From Bacteroidales bacterium (lineage in GTDB: Bacteria; Bacteroidota; Bacteroidia; Bacteroidales; UBA932), in assembly GCA_024693285.1 (NCBI GenBank), contig JAILLE010000012.1, positions 1-64,000 of the forward strand: a stretch of DNA of 64,000 bases, in the 5' to 3' direction. Position numbers and translations under genes: made by a program. Below, piece after piece: positions 9,414 through 17,240 of this stretch. Positions within the stretch are counted from its first letter, which is position 1, and the number at the start of each line of letters is the position of its first letter. The notes under the pieces are model-generated. The model was not told the DNA's origin, searched no databases, and saw only the letters and a list, made by a program, of their open reading frames with translations.

Positions 9414-10379
9414 ATGAAAAACACTAGACTGACTACAATTCTGATTTGCTCCGCCCTCTGCGTTATCCTATGCTCCTGCGGCAAAAAGCCTGTCCCTATG
9501 AGGCTTCTTTACTGGAACATCCAGAACGGGATGTGGGATGGACAGAACGACAATTATGACCGTTTCGTTGACTTCGTGAAAGCCCAGGATCCTGATATCT
9601 GCGTATGGTGCGAAGCCCAATCGATATGGCTCACAGACTCCGACCAGGCAATGCCGAAGGAAGATCGCTACCTAGTGGATAACTGGGGAGAACTTGCCGC
9701 CCGCTACGGACATAAGTACTGGGGCATCGGTGGGTACAGGGACAATTATCCTCAAGTCATAACCTCTAAATATCCAATTACTTATATTGATAAGATCACT
9801 GGAGAAGAGCCTGACAGGATAGTGGCCCACGGAGCCGGATGGGCCACCATAGATATTAATGGAAAAACATTCAATATAGTCACTCTTCACACCTGGCCCC
9901 AAGCATACGCGCCTGGAGTGGAAGATCGGGAAGCCTCGATAGCCGACCATGGCGGTGACAAGTACAGGGCAATGGAGATGGAATATATTTGCGAGCATAC
10001 TATCGGCACTGTCCCGGAGGCGAAAGACCAACTCTGGATGATGATGGGAGACTTCAACTCCCGCTCCAGGCTCGACAATGCCACCTATGGGTATCCTGAT
10101 GACGACACGAGGCTACTGGTCCATGACTATATTCTCGGAAACACTCCCTACATCGATGTTATCAAGGAGAAATACCCGGACGAGTTCAAGCCCACTGTAG
10201 GGAGCAAGTCTTCCCGAATCGATTTCGTCTATTGCACCAAACCCTTGTTTGAGATGATAACCTCAGCGGATGTCATTTGGGACGAATACACCACCCCGAT
10301 AAGGGATCCCCAAAAACTCTCGAACTTCTGGAGACCATCGGATCATCTGCCTATCCTGGTTGATTTTGACGTAAGATAA
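9414..10379 (+). CDS. Endonuclease/exonuclease/phosphatase family lipoprotein
   Basis: A 321-residue lipoprotein. The signal peptide ends in a lipobox-like LCSC, with the acylated Cys at about residue 22. The mature part has the DNase I/Mg-dependent phosphoesterase fold: LLYWNIQNGMW (catalytic Asn), a CEAQ acidic residue, HTWPQAY, GDFNSRS (the conserved GDFN motif), SSRIDFVY and the C-terminal SDHLPILVDFD. Substrates of the family include DNA, inositol phosphates and phospholipids, and cannot be told apart here. Lipid anchoring puts it in the periplasm or on the cell surface. It follows the kinase gene with a 45-bp AT-rich gap holding only a weak -7-like TATATTTC, so it may have its own promoter. 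Confidence 0.82.
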   Translation: MKNTRLTTILICSALCVILCSCGKKPVPMRLLYWNIQNGMWDGQNDNYDRFVDFVKAQDPDICVWCEAQSIWLTDSDQAMPKEDRYLVDNWGELAARYGHKYWGIGGYRDNYPQVITSKYPITYIDKITGEEPDRIVAHGAGWATIDINGKTFNIVTLHTWPQAYAPGVEDREASIADHGGDKYRAMEMEYICEHTIGTVPEAKDQLWMMMGDFNSRSRLDNATYGYPDDDTRLLVHDYILGNTPYIDVIKEKYPDEFKPTVGSKSSRIDFVYCTKPLFEMITSADVIWDEYTTPIRDPQKLSNFWRPSDHLPILVDFDVR

Positions 10380-10385
10380 AATGGA

Positions 10386-11429
10386 TTACGGGCAGGTGGT
10401 CAGCGAGTTTCCGCACAACCAATCTGAATCCAACCAGCCGGAAAGCTTGCCCCATTTGACCTTGACCCAGGAGCCGTCAGAATTCACATCTAGAGGATTA
10501 ACGACAGCTTCCTGCTGATCTATCGTACCGACAACTTTGGAATCCTCGGAAGGAGACTCATACAATGCCACCTTCTCGCCTCCATAGTTGCGAAGCCCCG
10601 CACCTATCACTGAATAATGAATCCAGGCCTGTGTGTCATCTTCGGTGAGAATGATCTCATCATCCATGCCTATCACCGTCTCACCGAGGATTCTCCACCA
10701 GCCGTCAATCGGATCGCAGACAGTCATCATGTAGCACTCATCCGGATCCAATTTCATGATGACCTCCCCTTTAGGGGCCCTGCGGATATTCGTGGGAGTT
10801 GTGTCAACCAAGAAACAGCCGACAATGGGCATAGGGGGGATATCATACTCGAAGCCGCCGTCCCCGTCATAGCGAAGCAAGACAATATCTGGGAACTCCT
10901 TCAAAAAGACATCAATGTCTTTTCCTTCCCTGGGAAGAGAGAAGGAAAGGACAGTGTAAGGAGCGAAGACGTCAACATCCAATTCTGGCTCCAGATAGCC
11001 GGTCTCAGGGTTGTAATTATATAGCATCATCAGCGGCACTTTGTCCTCATAGACATTGAACAGCTTGACAGCCACCAGTTTCCGGCCATCTTTCCGGCTC
11101 CAATAGCACATCTCCATATTCACTGTCCCATCACTGACAAAATTGAGGCTACAGTAGCCGTTCTGGCGGTCGAGGATGAACTCATCGACATCTTCGTTAT
11201 CCCGTCCGGGATTGTACAACTGGGCCTTCAGCTCATCTGTCAAGTCATTCCCCGGGAAAGCCTTGGCAACCGCGTAGGCGAGCTCGGCGATCCCGATCTT
11301 CCCCTTGACCTGAGGGACCTGGATAGCGGCCTTCGGCCATTCTTCTGAAATCTGTGGTATTGTCAATTCTTGAGCTGTCGCGGCTAAGGCTCCGAACAAA
11401 AGCGCTGCCGCAATGATAAGTTTCTTCAT
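10386..11429 (-). CDS. Secreted protein with two bacterial SH3-like (SH3b) domains
   Basis: A 347-residue secreted protein. The ATG at 11429 (MKKLIIAAALLFG) starts a clean signal peptide ending in ATAQ; a longer reading would cross the promoter element. About 200 residues of unrecognised beta-rich sequence are followed by two SH3b-like repeats: one containing NIRRAPKGEVIMKL and GWWRIL, and a second containing VALYESPSEDSKVVG and WVKVKWGKLSGWL. Such domains usually bind peptidoglycan or other cell-surface polymers. No catalytic domain is visible. It converges on the phosphoesterase lipoprotein with a 6-bp gap. A role in envelope binding is inferred from SH3b alone. Confidence 0.6.
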   Translation of the reverse strand: MKKLIIAAALLFGALAATAQELTIPQISEEWPKAAIQVPQVKGKIGIAELAYAVAKAFPGNDLTDELKAQLYNPGRDNEDVDEFILDRQNGYCSLNFVSDGTVNMEMCYWSRKDGRKLVAVKLFNVYEDKVPLMMLYNYNPETGYLEPELDVDVFAPYTVLSFSLPREGKDIDVFLKEFPDIVLLRYDGDGGFEYDIPPMPIVGCFLVDTTPTNIRRAPKGEVIMKLDPDECYMMTVCDPIDGWWRILGETVIGMDDEIILTEDDTQAWIHYSVIGAGLRNYGGEKVALYESPSEDSKVVGTIDQQEAVVNPLDVNSDGSWVKVKWGKLSGWLDSDWLCGNSLTTCP

Positions 11430-11453
11430 GATTGGTTCAATTATGTCCAATGA

Positions 11454-11461
11454 CAAATATA
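11454..11461 (-). promoter_or_regulatory. -7 element for the SH3b protein gene
   Basis: Read on the minus strand this is TATATTTG, an exact match to TAnnTTTG, 24 bases upstream of the ATG at 11429. It lies between this gene and the end of the glycerate kinase gene, showing that the SH3b gene has its own promoter. Confidence 0.6.
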
Positions 11462-11477
11462 ACAAAAGAATTGATTA

Positions 11478-12512
11478 TTAGCCGAGAACCTCTCTACAGA
11501 ATCTTCCCGCCGCAAGGCGGAGATTCTCCCTGGCGATATCGGGTTTGATGGCTTCGGTAGTCGGCATATCTTCAGGAGTCACTTGGAACAAACCAGAGAA
11601 ACCTGCCGCCAGAATGCTTTCCTTCTCCCGAATCCGGCCGGAAAGAAGATATACTGGTACTCCCCTACTTCTTTTCAGTACTCCCATCGGGACTTTGCCT
11701 GATAGAGTCTGGAGATCAGACACCCCTTCTCCGCTGATAATATATTCAGCGTCAAGTATTTCCTTGTCAAATCCTACTATACTCAGGACCTCTTCTATCC
11801 CTGACACCAAATCCGCCCCTAATAAAGCGTGAAGGGCACCACCTAGACCGCCTGCGGCACCTGTCCTAGGCATCCGGGAGACATCAATGCCCGTCTCAGA
11901 CAGGATTCTGGCAGCTCGCCCTTCCATCAGCTTTTCCAACTCCTCAACCATCTGTGGATCAGCGCCTTTCTGAGGAGCGAATACTCTTGCCGCCCCATTT
12001 GCTCCCAAGAAAGGATTGTCAACATCACAAAGTGCATGTATCCTTACTCCAGCCACAAGGTCTCGTAATCCCGGGACTGCCATCATTCCTTCGCCCCCAT
12101 CACAGGTAGCCGACCCGCCCAACCCGATTATCAGTTCGTCACATCCGGCAAGGACAGCTGCCCGGATCAATTCTCCAACACCCTCGCTAGTGGCCAGAAG
12201 GGGGTTTCTCTTTTCTGACGGGACCAATTGAAGGCCACAGGCCGAAGCCACATCAAGGATTGCCGTCTTGCCTGACTTTCCGAACCAGGCATGGATAATC
12301 CCACCCATTGGGCCAGAAACCGGAACAGTCACCACTTCGCCATGTAATCTTTCCGTCATGATGTCAGCCATCCCTTCTCCCCCGTCCGAAAGAGGGACAC
12401 ATGACACCTTGACTTCAGGATAAACCGAAGTGATCCCGGAGGTGATGGCTGAAGCCACCTCCCCGGCGCTCAAACATTCTTTGAAAGAATCTGGTGCTAC
12501 AACAATCTTCAT
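11478..12512 (-). CDS. Glycerate kinase, type I (GlxK/GarK family)
   Basis: A 344-residue cytoplasmic kinase of the GlxK/GarK fold that phosphorylates D-glycerate to 2-phosphoglycerate, feeding it into glycolysis. The family signature is clear: the N-terminal MKIVVAPDSFKECLSA, PLSDGGEGM, the GLGGSATCDGGEGM loop, and GAAGGLGGALHALLGA. At 344 residues it is slightly shorter than the usual ~380, with the difference in the middle of the protein; all recognised motifs remain. It is monocistronic with its own -7 element and is divergent from the GH32 gene. Whether the E. coli-type product (2-phosphoglycerate) applies here is inference from family. Confidence 0.9.
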   Translation of the reverse strand: MKIVVAPDSFKECLSAGEVASAITSGITSVYPEVKVSCVPLSDGGEGMADIMTERLHGEVVTVPVSGPMGGIIHAWFGKSGKTAILDVASACGLQLVPSEKRNPLLATSEGVGELIRAAVLAGCDELIIGLGGSATCDGGEGMMAVPGLRDLVAGVRIHALCDVDNPFLGANGAARVFAPQKGADPQMVEELEKLMEGRAARILSETGIDVSRMPRTGAAGGLGGALHALLGADLVSGIEEVLSIVGFDKEILDAEYIISGEGVSDLQTLSGKVPMGVLKRSRGVPVYLLSGRIREKESILAAGFSGLFQVTPEDMPTTEAIKPDIARENLRLAAGRFCREVLG

Positions 12513-12526
12513 AAACAGGGGTAAAG

Positions 12527-12534
12527 CAAATATA
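12527..12534 (-). promoter_or_regulatory. -7 element for the glycerate kinase gene
   Basis: TATATTTG on the minus strand matches TAnnTTTG exactly, 14 bases before the start codon at 12512. The same 60-bp divergent spacer holds only a degenerate TATATTCG (12548-12555, plus strand) for the GH32 gene. Confidence 0.6.
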
Positions 12535-12573
12535 TTAATTATTCAGTTATATTCGCGTATAAAGCTATTCCTT

Positions 12574-14301
12574 ATGAGACGATTCCTGGCTATCTTGTTT
12601 TTTATCGGGCTGTCATTCATTGCCTTCGCACAAACAGTTGAAGTTCAACATCTTTCCGAACGCAGGACTTTGGTGCGGACTGAAGGCGGGAGCGGGGTCA
12701 TTCTTCTCCCGGTTCAGGAGAGCGCACCCGAGGCATCAATCAAAGTGTTGGCCGACACCGATTTATGGCAAACGATCAATGTGCGCCTGGCCGCTGACAA
12801 GGTAGATTACTTTGTTCCCTTGGATCTTGGCCAGTGGAAGGCCAAGAGTGTTCTCTTGGACATCACAAGCGCCCGGAGGGACAGAAGAGGAGATATTTGC
12901 TGGAAAGAGATGAAATATTCCAAGGCTTTCGGGCTTCCGGCTCCTGAGCCCTTCCGTCCTTCATACCACTTCGCCCCATCTTTCGGTTGGATGAATGACC
13001 CGAACGGAATGGTCTACAAAGACGGTCTTTGGCATCTTTTCTTCCAGTACAACCCTTACGGTAATATCTGGGGGAATATGACTTGGGGGCATGCCGTCTC
13101 ACGTGACCTCACCCACTGGGAGCAATGGGAGAACGCCATCCTTCCCAACGAGCTAGGATCAGTTTTTAGTGGAAGCGCCGTGGTGGACGAGAATAATACG
13201 GCCGGTTTCGGGAAAGGCGCCATCGTTGCCATGTACACTTCCGCAGGCACCACACAGACCCAGAGCCTAGCTTGGAGCACAGACGGCGGCAAAACCTTCA
13301 ACATCTATGGGAAGAATCCGGTAATAGTCGCGGACATCCGTGATTTCAGAGATCCTAAAGTATTCTGGGACAAAGGTTCAAATCAATGGAAGGTAGTCCT
13401 GGCGGCCGGTCAGGAAGTCCAGTTCTGGGCCTCTGACAACCTGCGGGACTGGAAATATGAGAGTTCCTTCGGCAAAGGTTTTGGCTGCCATGGTGGAGTC
13501 TGGGAATGCCCTGATTTCTTTGAACTTGACGGTAAATGGGTCCTGATCGTGAATATCAACCCAGGCGGTCCTTTCGGGGGCAGCGCCACCCAGTACTTCA
13601 TCGGGGAATATGACGGAAAACAGTTTATTTGCGCCGATGCTCCCGAAACCACTCGATGGATGGATTACGGTAAGGATCATTATGCTACTGTCACATGGAG
13701 CGGGGCACCCGACGATAGAAGAGTGGCGATAGCCTGGATGAGCAACTGGCAGTATGCCAACGTCGTTCCTACCAAGGGTTTCCGCAGCGCCAATTCTGTT
13801 CCTAGAGACCTAAAGCTTCTCTCTAGGCCTGATGGTCCGGTCCTCGTCAGTTCGCCTTCTCCAGAAGTTGAAGCACTGAGAGGGAAAGCCAGAGTCGCTC
13901 GGCTGAGCAGTAAACCAGTCAAGTTATTCCCTGAGTCCAAAGGCACCTATGAGATTGTTTTAGCGTTTGTTCCTCCGAAAAAGGGCGTTGTTGGATTTAC
14001 TCTATCTAACGGCCAGGGTGAGAAAGTGTTGATGAGTTACGATCCCTCAGCGAAGACCTTCTCAATGGATAGGAAGGCATCCGGAGATGTCGCGTTCAGC
14101 AATGATTTTCCTGCCGAGACCATCGCTCCGACTCTTCCCGGGAAGCGGGTCTCACTCCGTCTCCTGGTGGACAATTCCAGCATCGAGGTCTTTGGGGACG
14201 ATTTCTGCATGACTAACCTTGTATTCCCCAGCACCCCGTTCAACACTATCACCGCCACCGGAGCCAAAGTCCAAGCCACAATCTATCCTCTGAATCCATA
14301 G
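12574..14301 (+). CDS. Glycoside hydrolase family 32 (fructan beta-fructosidase/levanase-type)
   Basis: A 575-residue secreted enzyme of GH32, which hydrolyses beta-fructosides such as sucrose, inulin or levan with retention. The ATG at 12574 (MRRFLAILFF) begins a signal peptide ending in AFAQ. After an N-terminal beta-domain of about 120 residues, the five-bladed propeller shows the catalytic nucleophile motif WMNDPNG, the transition-state motif FRDPK, and the acid/base motif WECPD. The C-terminal beta-sandwich contains the typical SLRLLVDNSSIEVFGDD segment. Secretion without a lipobox points to the periplasm or outside. No SusC/SusD pair or fructokinase is adjacent, so it is not in a full fructan locus in this window. 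Confidence 0.93.
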   Translation: MRRFLAILFFIGLSFIAFAQTVEVQHLSERRTLVRTEGGSGVILLPVQESAPEASIKVLADTDLWQTINVRLAADKVDYFVPLDLGQWKAKSVLLDITSARRDRRGDICWKEMKYSKAFGLPAPEPFRPSYHFAPSFGWMNDPNGMVYKDGLWHLFFQYNPYGNIWGNMTWGHAVSRDLTHWEQWENAILPNELGSVFSGSAVVDENNTAGFGKGAIVAMYTSAGTTQTQSLAWSTDGGKTFNIYGKNPVIVADIRDFRDPKVFWDKGSNQWKVVLAAGQEVQFWASDNLRDWKYESSFGKGFGCHGGVWECPDFFELDGKWVLIVNINPGGPFGGSATQYFIGEYDGKQFICADAPETTRWMDYGKDHYATVTWSGAPDDRRVAIAWMSNWQYANVVPTKGFRSANSVPRDLKLLSRPDGPVLVSSPSPEVEALRGKARVARLSSKPVKLFPESKGTYEIVLAFVPPKKGVVGFTLSNGQGEKVLMSYDPSAKTFSMDRKASGDVAFSNDFPAETIAPTLPGKRVSLRLLVDNSSIEVFGDDFCMTNLVFPSTPFNTITATGAKVQATIYPLNP

Positions 14302-14322
14302 CTCCCAGCCCTCTTCAGGCAA

Positions 14323-14369
14323 GGTCGGAGCGAAGCGACCAGAGGGAGTCTGAGGGAAACTTCCCTCAG
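14323..14369. repeat. Palindromic intergenic repeats downstream of GH32
   Basis: Two small hairpins lie side by side: GGTCG/CGACC around GAGCGAAG (14323-14340), and a perfect 9-bp inverted repeat CTGAGGGAA/TTCCCTCAG (14350-14369). Neither has a T-run. The motif GAGCGAAGCGA followed by GGAGTCTG recurs in the palindromic insert inside argD, so this is probably a member of a dispersed repeat family. Confidence 0.5.
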
Positions 14370-14387
14370 TGAATAATAGGCCCTTCA

Positions 14388-14434
14388 GGACTACAAGTAA
14401 AGCCAGGCTTTATGCCTGGCTTTACTTGTAGTCC
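14388..14434 (-). terminator. Long hairpin at the 3' end of tRNA-Arg
   Basis: A perfect 21-bp inverted repeat (14388-14408 and 14414-14434) with a 5-base loop. On the minus strand it follows, and in part includes, the last bases of tRNA-Arg (tRNA positions 68-73). It could act as terminator or 3' processing structure for the DUF177-rpmF-tRNA transcript. There is no downstream T-run apart from short T stretches within the arms. Confidence 0.6.
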
Positions 14435-14500
14435 CTAGTGGAATCGAACCACTATTTAAGGTTTAGGAAACCTCCGTTCTATCCGTTGAACTAAGGGACC
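14429..14500 (-). tRNA. tRNA-Arg(CCT)
   Basis: A full cloverleaf on the minus strand, 72 nt. The acceptor stem GGTCCCT pairs with AGGGACT (one G-T pair at the end), the D-arm includes TAGTTCAACGGATAGAAC, the anticodon loop TTCCTAA gives anticodon CCT (reads AGG, arginine), and the T-arm contains GGTTCGATTCC. The CCA end is not encoded. It begins 18 bp after the rpmF stop, so it is probably co-transcribed with DUF177 and rpmF. Confidence 0.93.
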
Positions 14501-14518
14501 AGCTAATCTCTTGAAGAA

Positions 14519-14701
14519 CTACTCAACGCTCTTCTCGATGATCTGACGACCTCTGTAATAACCGCACTCAGGGCAGACATGATGATACATCACAGTCGCG
14601 CCGCAGTTAGGGCAGGTAGCCAGAGTCGGAACCTTAGCGAAATCGTGGGTCCTTCTCTTGTCTCTTCTCGCCTTGGAGACTTTGTGTTTCGGATGTGCCA
14701 T
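14519..14701 (-). CDS. rpmF: 50S ribosomal protein L32
   Basis: A 60-residue ribosomal protein of the large subunit. It starts MAHPKHKVSKARRDKRR, the characteristic basic N-terminus, and carries a zinc ribbon with CPNCGA and CPECGYY, i.e. the zinc-binding C+ form. It lies 22 bp downstream of the DUF177 (YceD-like) gene, the conserved order in many bacteria, and upstream of tRNA-Arg. Confidence 0.97.
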   Translation of the reverse strand: MAHPKHKVSKARRDKRRTHDFAKVPTLATCPNCGATVMYHHVCPECGYYRGRQIIEKSVE

Positions 14702-14723
14702 AATTAATATCTTTTAAATTTTA

Positions 14724-15248
14724 TCATTTCTCGCCAAGAAGGTCTTTCAGACCCGCGAACGGGCTGGAAGAATCCTTCTGAACTTGTTCTTCTTCATCTT
14801 CGGAACTCAGGAACCTAACTGTCTCCGGATCGCATCCTCCATCCTCATGAACCCTCTGCACAGGCAACGACAGGCAGATGTAGTCGTACACAGTCTGGCT
14901 AAGGTCCAGATCGGTGTCGGAATAAGGCAGGACAATGATCTCCCTATCCCCTTCCTCCTCACCGGCCAAGTCAGGATCACCGAACTTAACGCTCAACGAA
15001 AACCCTGTGGAAACCGGCAATACCAGATCGGCCAGGCACCTGTCACATGTTACCGTGACTTCGCCTTCAATCGCGCAATCCACCCCGATAAAACGGCCGG
15101 ACTTCTCGATCACGACATCAGCATCAAGGCTTGCGGCCAGGATCTCTGAATTCCCAAAAAGCTCAAAGAACTCCTTCCCAACGCTCCTGCGGAACTCTGT
15201 CCGCCCTTGCGCCAACCCGTTCAGAGGAACTATAAAATCTTCTTTCAT
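14724..15248 (-). CDS. DUF177 / YceD family protein
   Basis: A 174-residue cytoplasmic protein of the DUF177 (YceD) family, which is almost always found immediately upstream of rpmF and has been linked to 23S rRNA accumulation. The core signature is present: the GxVTVTCDRCLADLVLPV region, where the CDRCL pair of cysteines recalls a metal or RNA-binding knuckle, and the acidic mid-region DTDLDLSQTVYDYICLSLPV. The C-terminal ~40 residues are acidic and end in FAGLKDLLGEK, as usual for the family. It begins the transcription unit DUF177-rpmF-tRNA-Arg. Confidence 0.85.
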   Translation of the reverse strand: MKEDFIVPLNGLAQGRTEFRRSVGKEFFELFGNSEILAASLDADVVIEKSGRFIGVDCAIEGEVTVTCDRCLADLVLPVSTGFSLSVKFGDPDLAGEEEGDREIIVLPYSDTDLDLSQTVYDYICLSLPVQRVHEDGGCDPETVRFLSSEDEEEQVQKDSSSPFAGLKDLLGEK

Positions 15249-15274
15249 CGCTTCGCCAAACAGATTAAGGGATG

Positions 15275-15282
15275 CAAAGGTA
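15275..15282 (-). promoter_or_regulatory. -7 element for the DUF177-rpmF-tRNA-Arg unit
   Basis: Minus-strand TACCTTTG matches TAnnTTTG. It lies 26 bases upstream of the DUF177 ATG (15248), in the spacer after typA. Confidence 0.6.
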
Positions 15283-15322
15283 TAAAAAATTTTCCTTAAT
15301 AAAAACTTTTATGGAATAGTTT

Positions 15323-17134
15323 TTACTCATCATCACCAGCATTGCCGGCACGCTTGCGATCCATAGGGTCGAGCAATAACTTGCGGATTCTCATGTGGTG
15401 AGGTGTGACCTCCACCAGCTCATCCTCACGGATGTATTCCAGCATCTCCTCCAATGACATTTTGATCGCCGGGGGCAAAAGGATTTTCTCGTCCGAACCA
15501 GCGGCGCGAACATTGGTGAGTTTCTTTGTCTTGCAGATATTGATATTAAGATCGCGTTCACGTGTGTGCTCACCGACAACCTCTCCACAATAAATTTCCT
15601 CACCTGGTTCCACGAAGAACTTGCCCCTGTCAAGGAGTTTGTTCATCGAGTACGCGATAGCGTCACCTGTCTCAAGGGAAACCAAGGAGCCATTGGTACG
15701 ATTATCAATCTCGCCCTTGAATGGCTGGTATTCCTTGTACCTGTGCGCCATTATCGCCTCGCCTTGAGTGGCGGTCAAAAGATTGCTCCTAAGTCCCATA
15801 AGACCCCTGGTTGGGATGTCGAACTGAAGAAGGGTACGATCACCTCTCGGCTCCATGTGAATCAAAGCTCCCTTGCGGCGGGTCGCCAACTCGATCGCAG
15901 TACCCACGAAATTCTCAGGGACCTCAATTGACAGATCCTCAATAGGTTCGCAGCGCTGACCATTTATGGTCTTGTCAAGTACCTTTGGCTGGCCAACTTG
16001 AAGCTCAAATCCTTCCCTGCGCATCTCCTCAATCAAAACCGAGAGATGCAATACTCCTCGCCCATAAACTATGAAAGAGTCAGCGTTAAGGCCCGGCTTG
16101 ACCTTCAGGGCCAGATTCTTCTCCAACTCTTTGTCAAGACGATCCTTTATATGCCTGGAAGTCACATATTTCCCATCTTTTCCGAAGAACGGGGAATTGT
16201 TGATGGTGAAGAGCATGCTCATAGTAGGCTCATCGATAGAGATAGGGGGTAACGCTTCAGGAGCGTTGAAGTCAGCGATGGTGTCGCCGATCTCGAATCC
16301 GTCTATACCGACCACGGCGCAGATGTCTCCGCAGCGGACCTCCTCAACATTTGTCTTACCCAGGCCGTCGAAAACCATCAACTGTTTAACTTTGTGCTTC
16401 TCGACGATGTCATACCTTTTGCAGAGGCTCACCTGCTCACCAGTGTGGATCACTCCCCTTGTGACCTTTCCGACAGCGATCCTGCCGACATACGGAGAAT
16501 ACTCCAACGAAGTGACCTGCATCTGGACGGTTCCCTCGACCATTTCAGGAGCCGGTATCACATCAAGGATAGCATCAAGCAACGGAGTGATGTCAGAGGT
16601 GGGATTCTTCCAATCCTCCGACATCCAGCCTTGCTTGGCGCTTCCGAATATGGTTTTGAAATCCAACTGCTCATCATTGGCGTCAAGGGCGCACATAAGG
16701 TCAAAGACCTCTTCCTGCACCTCGTCCGGACGGCAATTAGGCTTGTCAACCTTGTTGATGACCACGATAGGTTTCTTCCCGAGCTGAAGCGCCTTATGAA
16801 GCACGAAACGGGTCTGGGGCATACATCCCTCGAAAGCGTCCACCAGAAGGAGGACACCGTCAGCCATATTCAAGACCCTTTCGACCTCACCTCCGAAATC
16901 GCTATGGCCAGGTGTGTCTATGATGTTGATTTTCACCCCCTTATAAGTCACGGAGACATTCTTGGCGAGGATGGTTATACCTCTTTCCCTCTCGATGTCG
17001 TTATTGTCGAGGATCAACTGGCCCAGGTTCTCGGGCTGACGTACCAGATTGGCCTGGTAAATCATCCTGTCCACAAGGGTAGTCTTGCCGTGGTCGACAT
17101 GCGCGATAAGCGCTATATTCCTGATTTCCTGCAT
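15323..17134 (-). CDS. typA: Ribosome-associated translational GTPase TypA/BipA
   Basis: A 603-residue GTPase that binds the 70S ribosome like EF-G and helps ribosome assembly and stress adaptation. G-domain motifs are intact: AHVDHGKTT (P-loop), DTPGHSDF (G3) and NKVDK (G4). The BipA-specific C-terminal region, with [23 protein letters not shown], distinguishes it from LepA and EF-G. I use the ATG at 17134 ([10 protein letters not shown]); a TTG at 17143 would lie in the T-run of the upstream terminator. The start codon sits only seven bases after that T-run, which is unusual (see findings). Confidence 0.96.
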   Translation of the reverse strand: MQEIRNIALIAHVDHGKTTLVDRMIYQANLVRQPENLGQLILDNNDIERERGITILAKNVSVTYKGVKINIIDTPGHSDFGGEVERVLNMADGVLLLVDAFEGCMPQTRFVLHKALQLGKKPIVVINKVDKPNCRPDEVQEEVFDLMCALDANDEQLDFKTIFGSAKQGWMSEDWKNPTSDITPLLDAILDVIPAPEMVEGTVQMQVTSLEYSPYVGRIAVGKVTRGVIHTGEQVSLCKRYDIVEKHKVKQLMVFDGLGKTNVEEVRCGDICAVVGIDGFEIGDTIADFNAPEALPPISIDEPTMSMLFTINNSPFFGKDGKYVTSRHIKDRLDKELEKNLALKVKPGLNADSFIVYGRGVLHLSVLIEEMRREGFELQVGQPKVLDKTINGQRCEPIEDLSIEVPENFVGTAIELATRRKGALIHMEPRGDRTLLQFDIPTRGLMGLRSNLLTATQGEAIMAHRYKEYQPFKGEIDNRTNGSLVSLETGDAIAYSMNKLLDRGKFFVEPGEEIYCGEVVGEHTRERDLNINICKTKKLTNVRAAGSDEKILLPPAIKMSLEEMLEYIREDELVEVTPHHMRIRKLLLDPMDRKRAGNAGDDE

Positions 17135-17141
17135 ATATCTC

Positions 17142-17179
17142 AAAAAAAATCCTGCGAATTTACTGATTTTCGCAGGATT
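17142..17179 (-). terminator. Terminator after argH, abutting the typA start
   Basis: An 11-bp perfect inverted repeat (17148-17158 and 17169-17179) with a 10-base loop is followed, on the minus strand, by an eight-U run (17142-17149, overlapping the stem by two bases). It ends the arginine operon. The typA ATG follows seven bases later. Confidence 0.88.
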
Positions 17180-17190
17180 ATGAAAAAAAA

Positions 17191-17240
17191 AGATTCTTCA
17201 CTTCGTTCAGAATGACAAGGCAGGCCGGTCAGAATGACAA
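17191..17240. repeat. Dispersed-type repeat at the 3' end of argH
   Basis: The imperfect palindrome GATTCTTCACTTCGTTCAG and two direct copies of TCAGAATGACAA (starting 17206 and 17229) make up this stretch. Such TTCAGAATGACA palindromes resemble intergenic repeats in Bacteroidota genomes. The second copy supplies the argH stop codon and its last codons. Confidence 0.5.
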
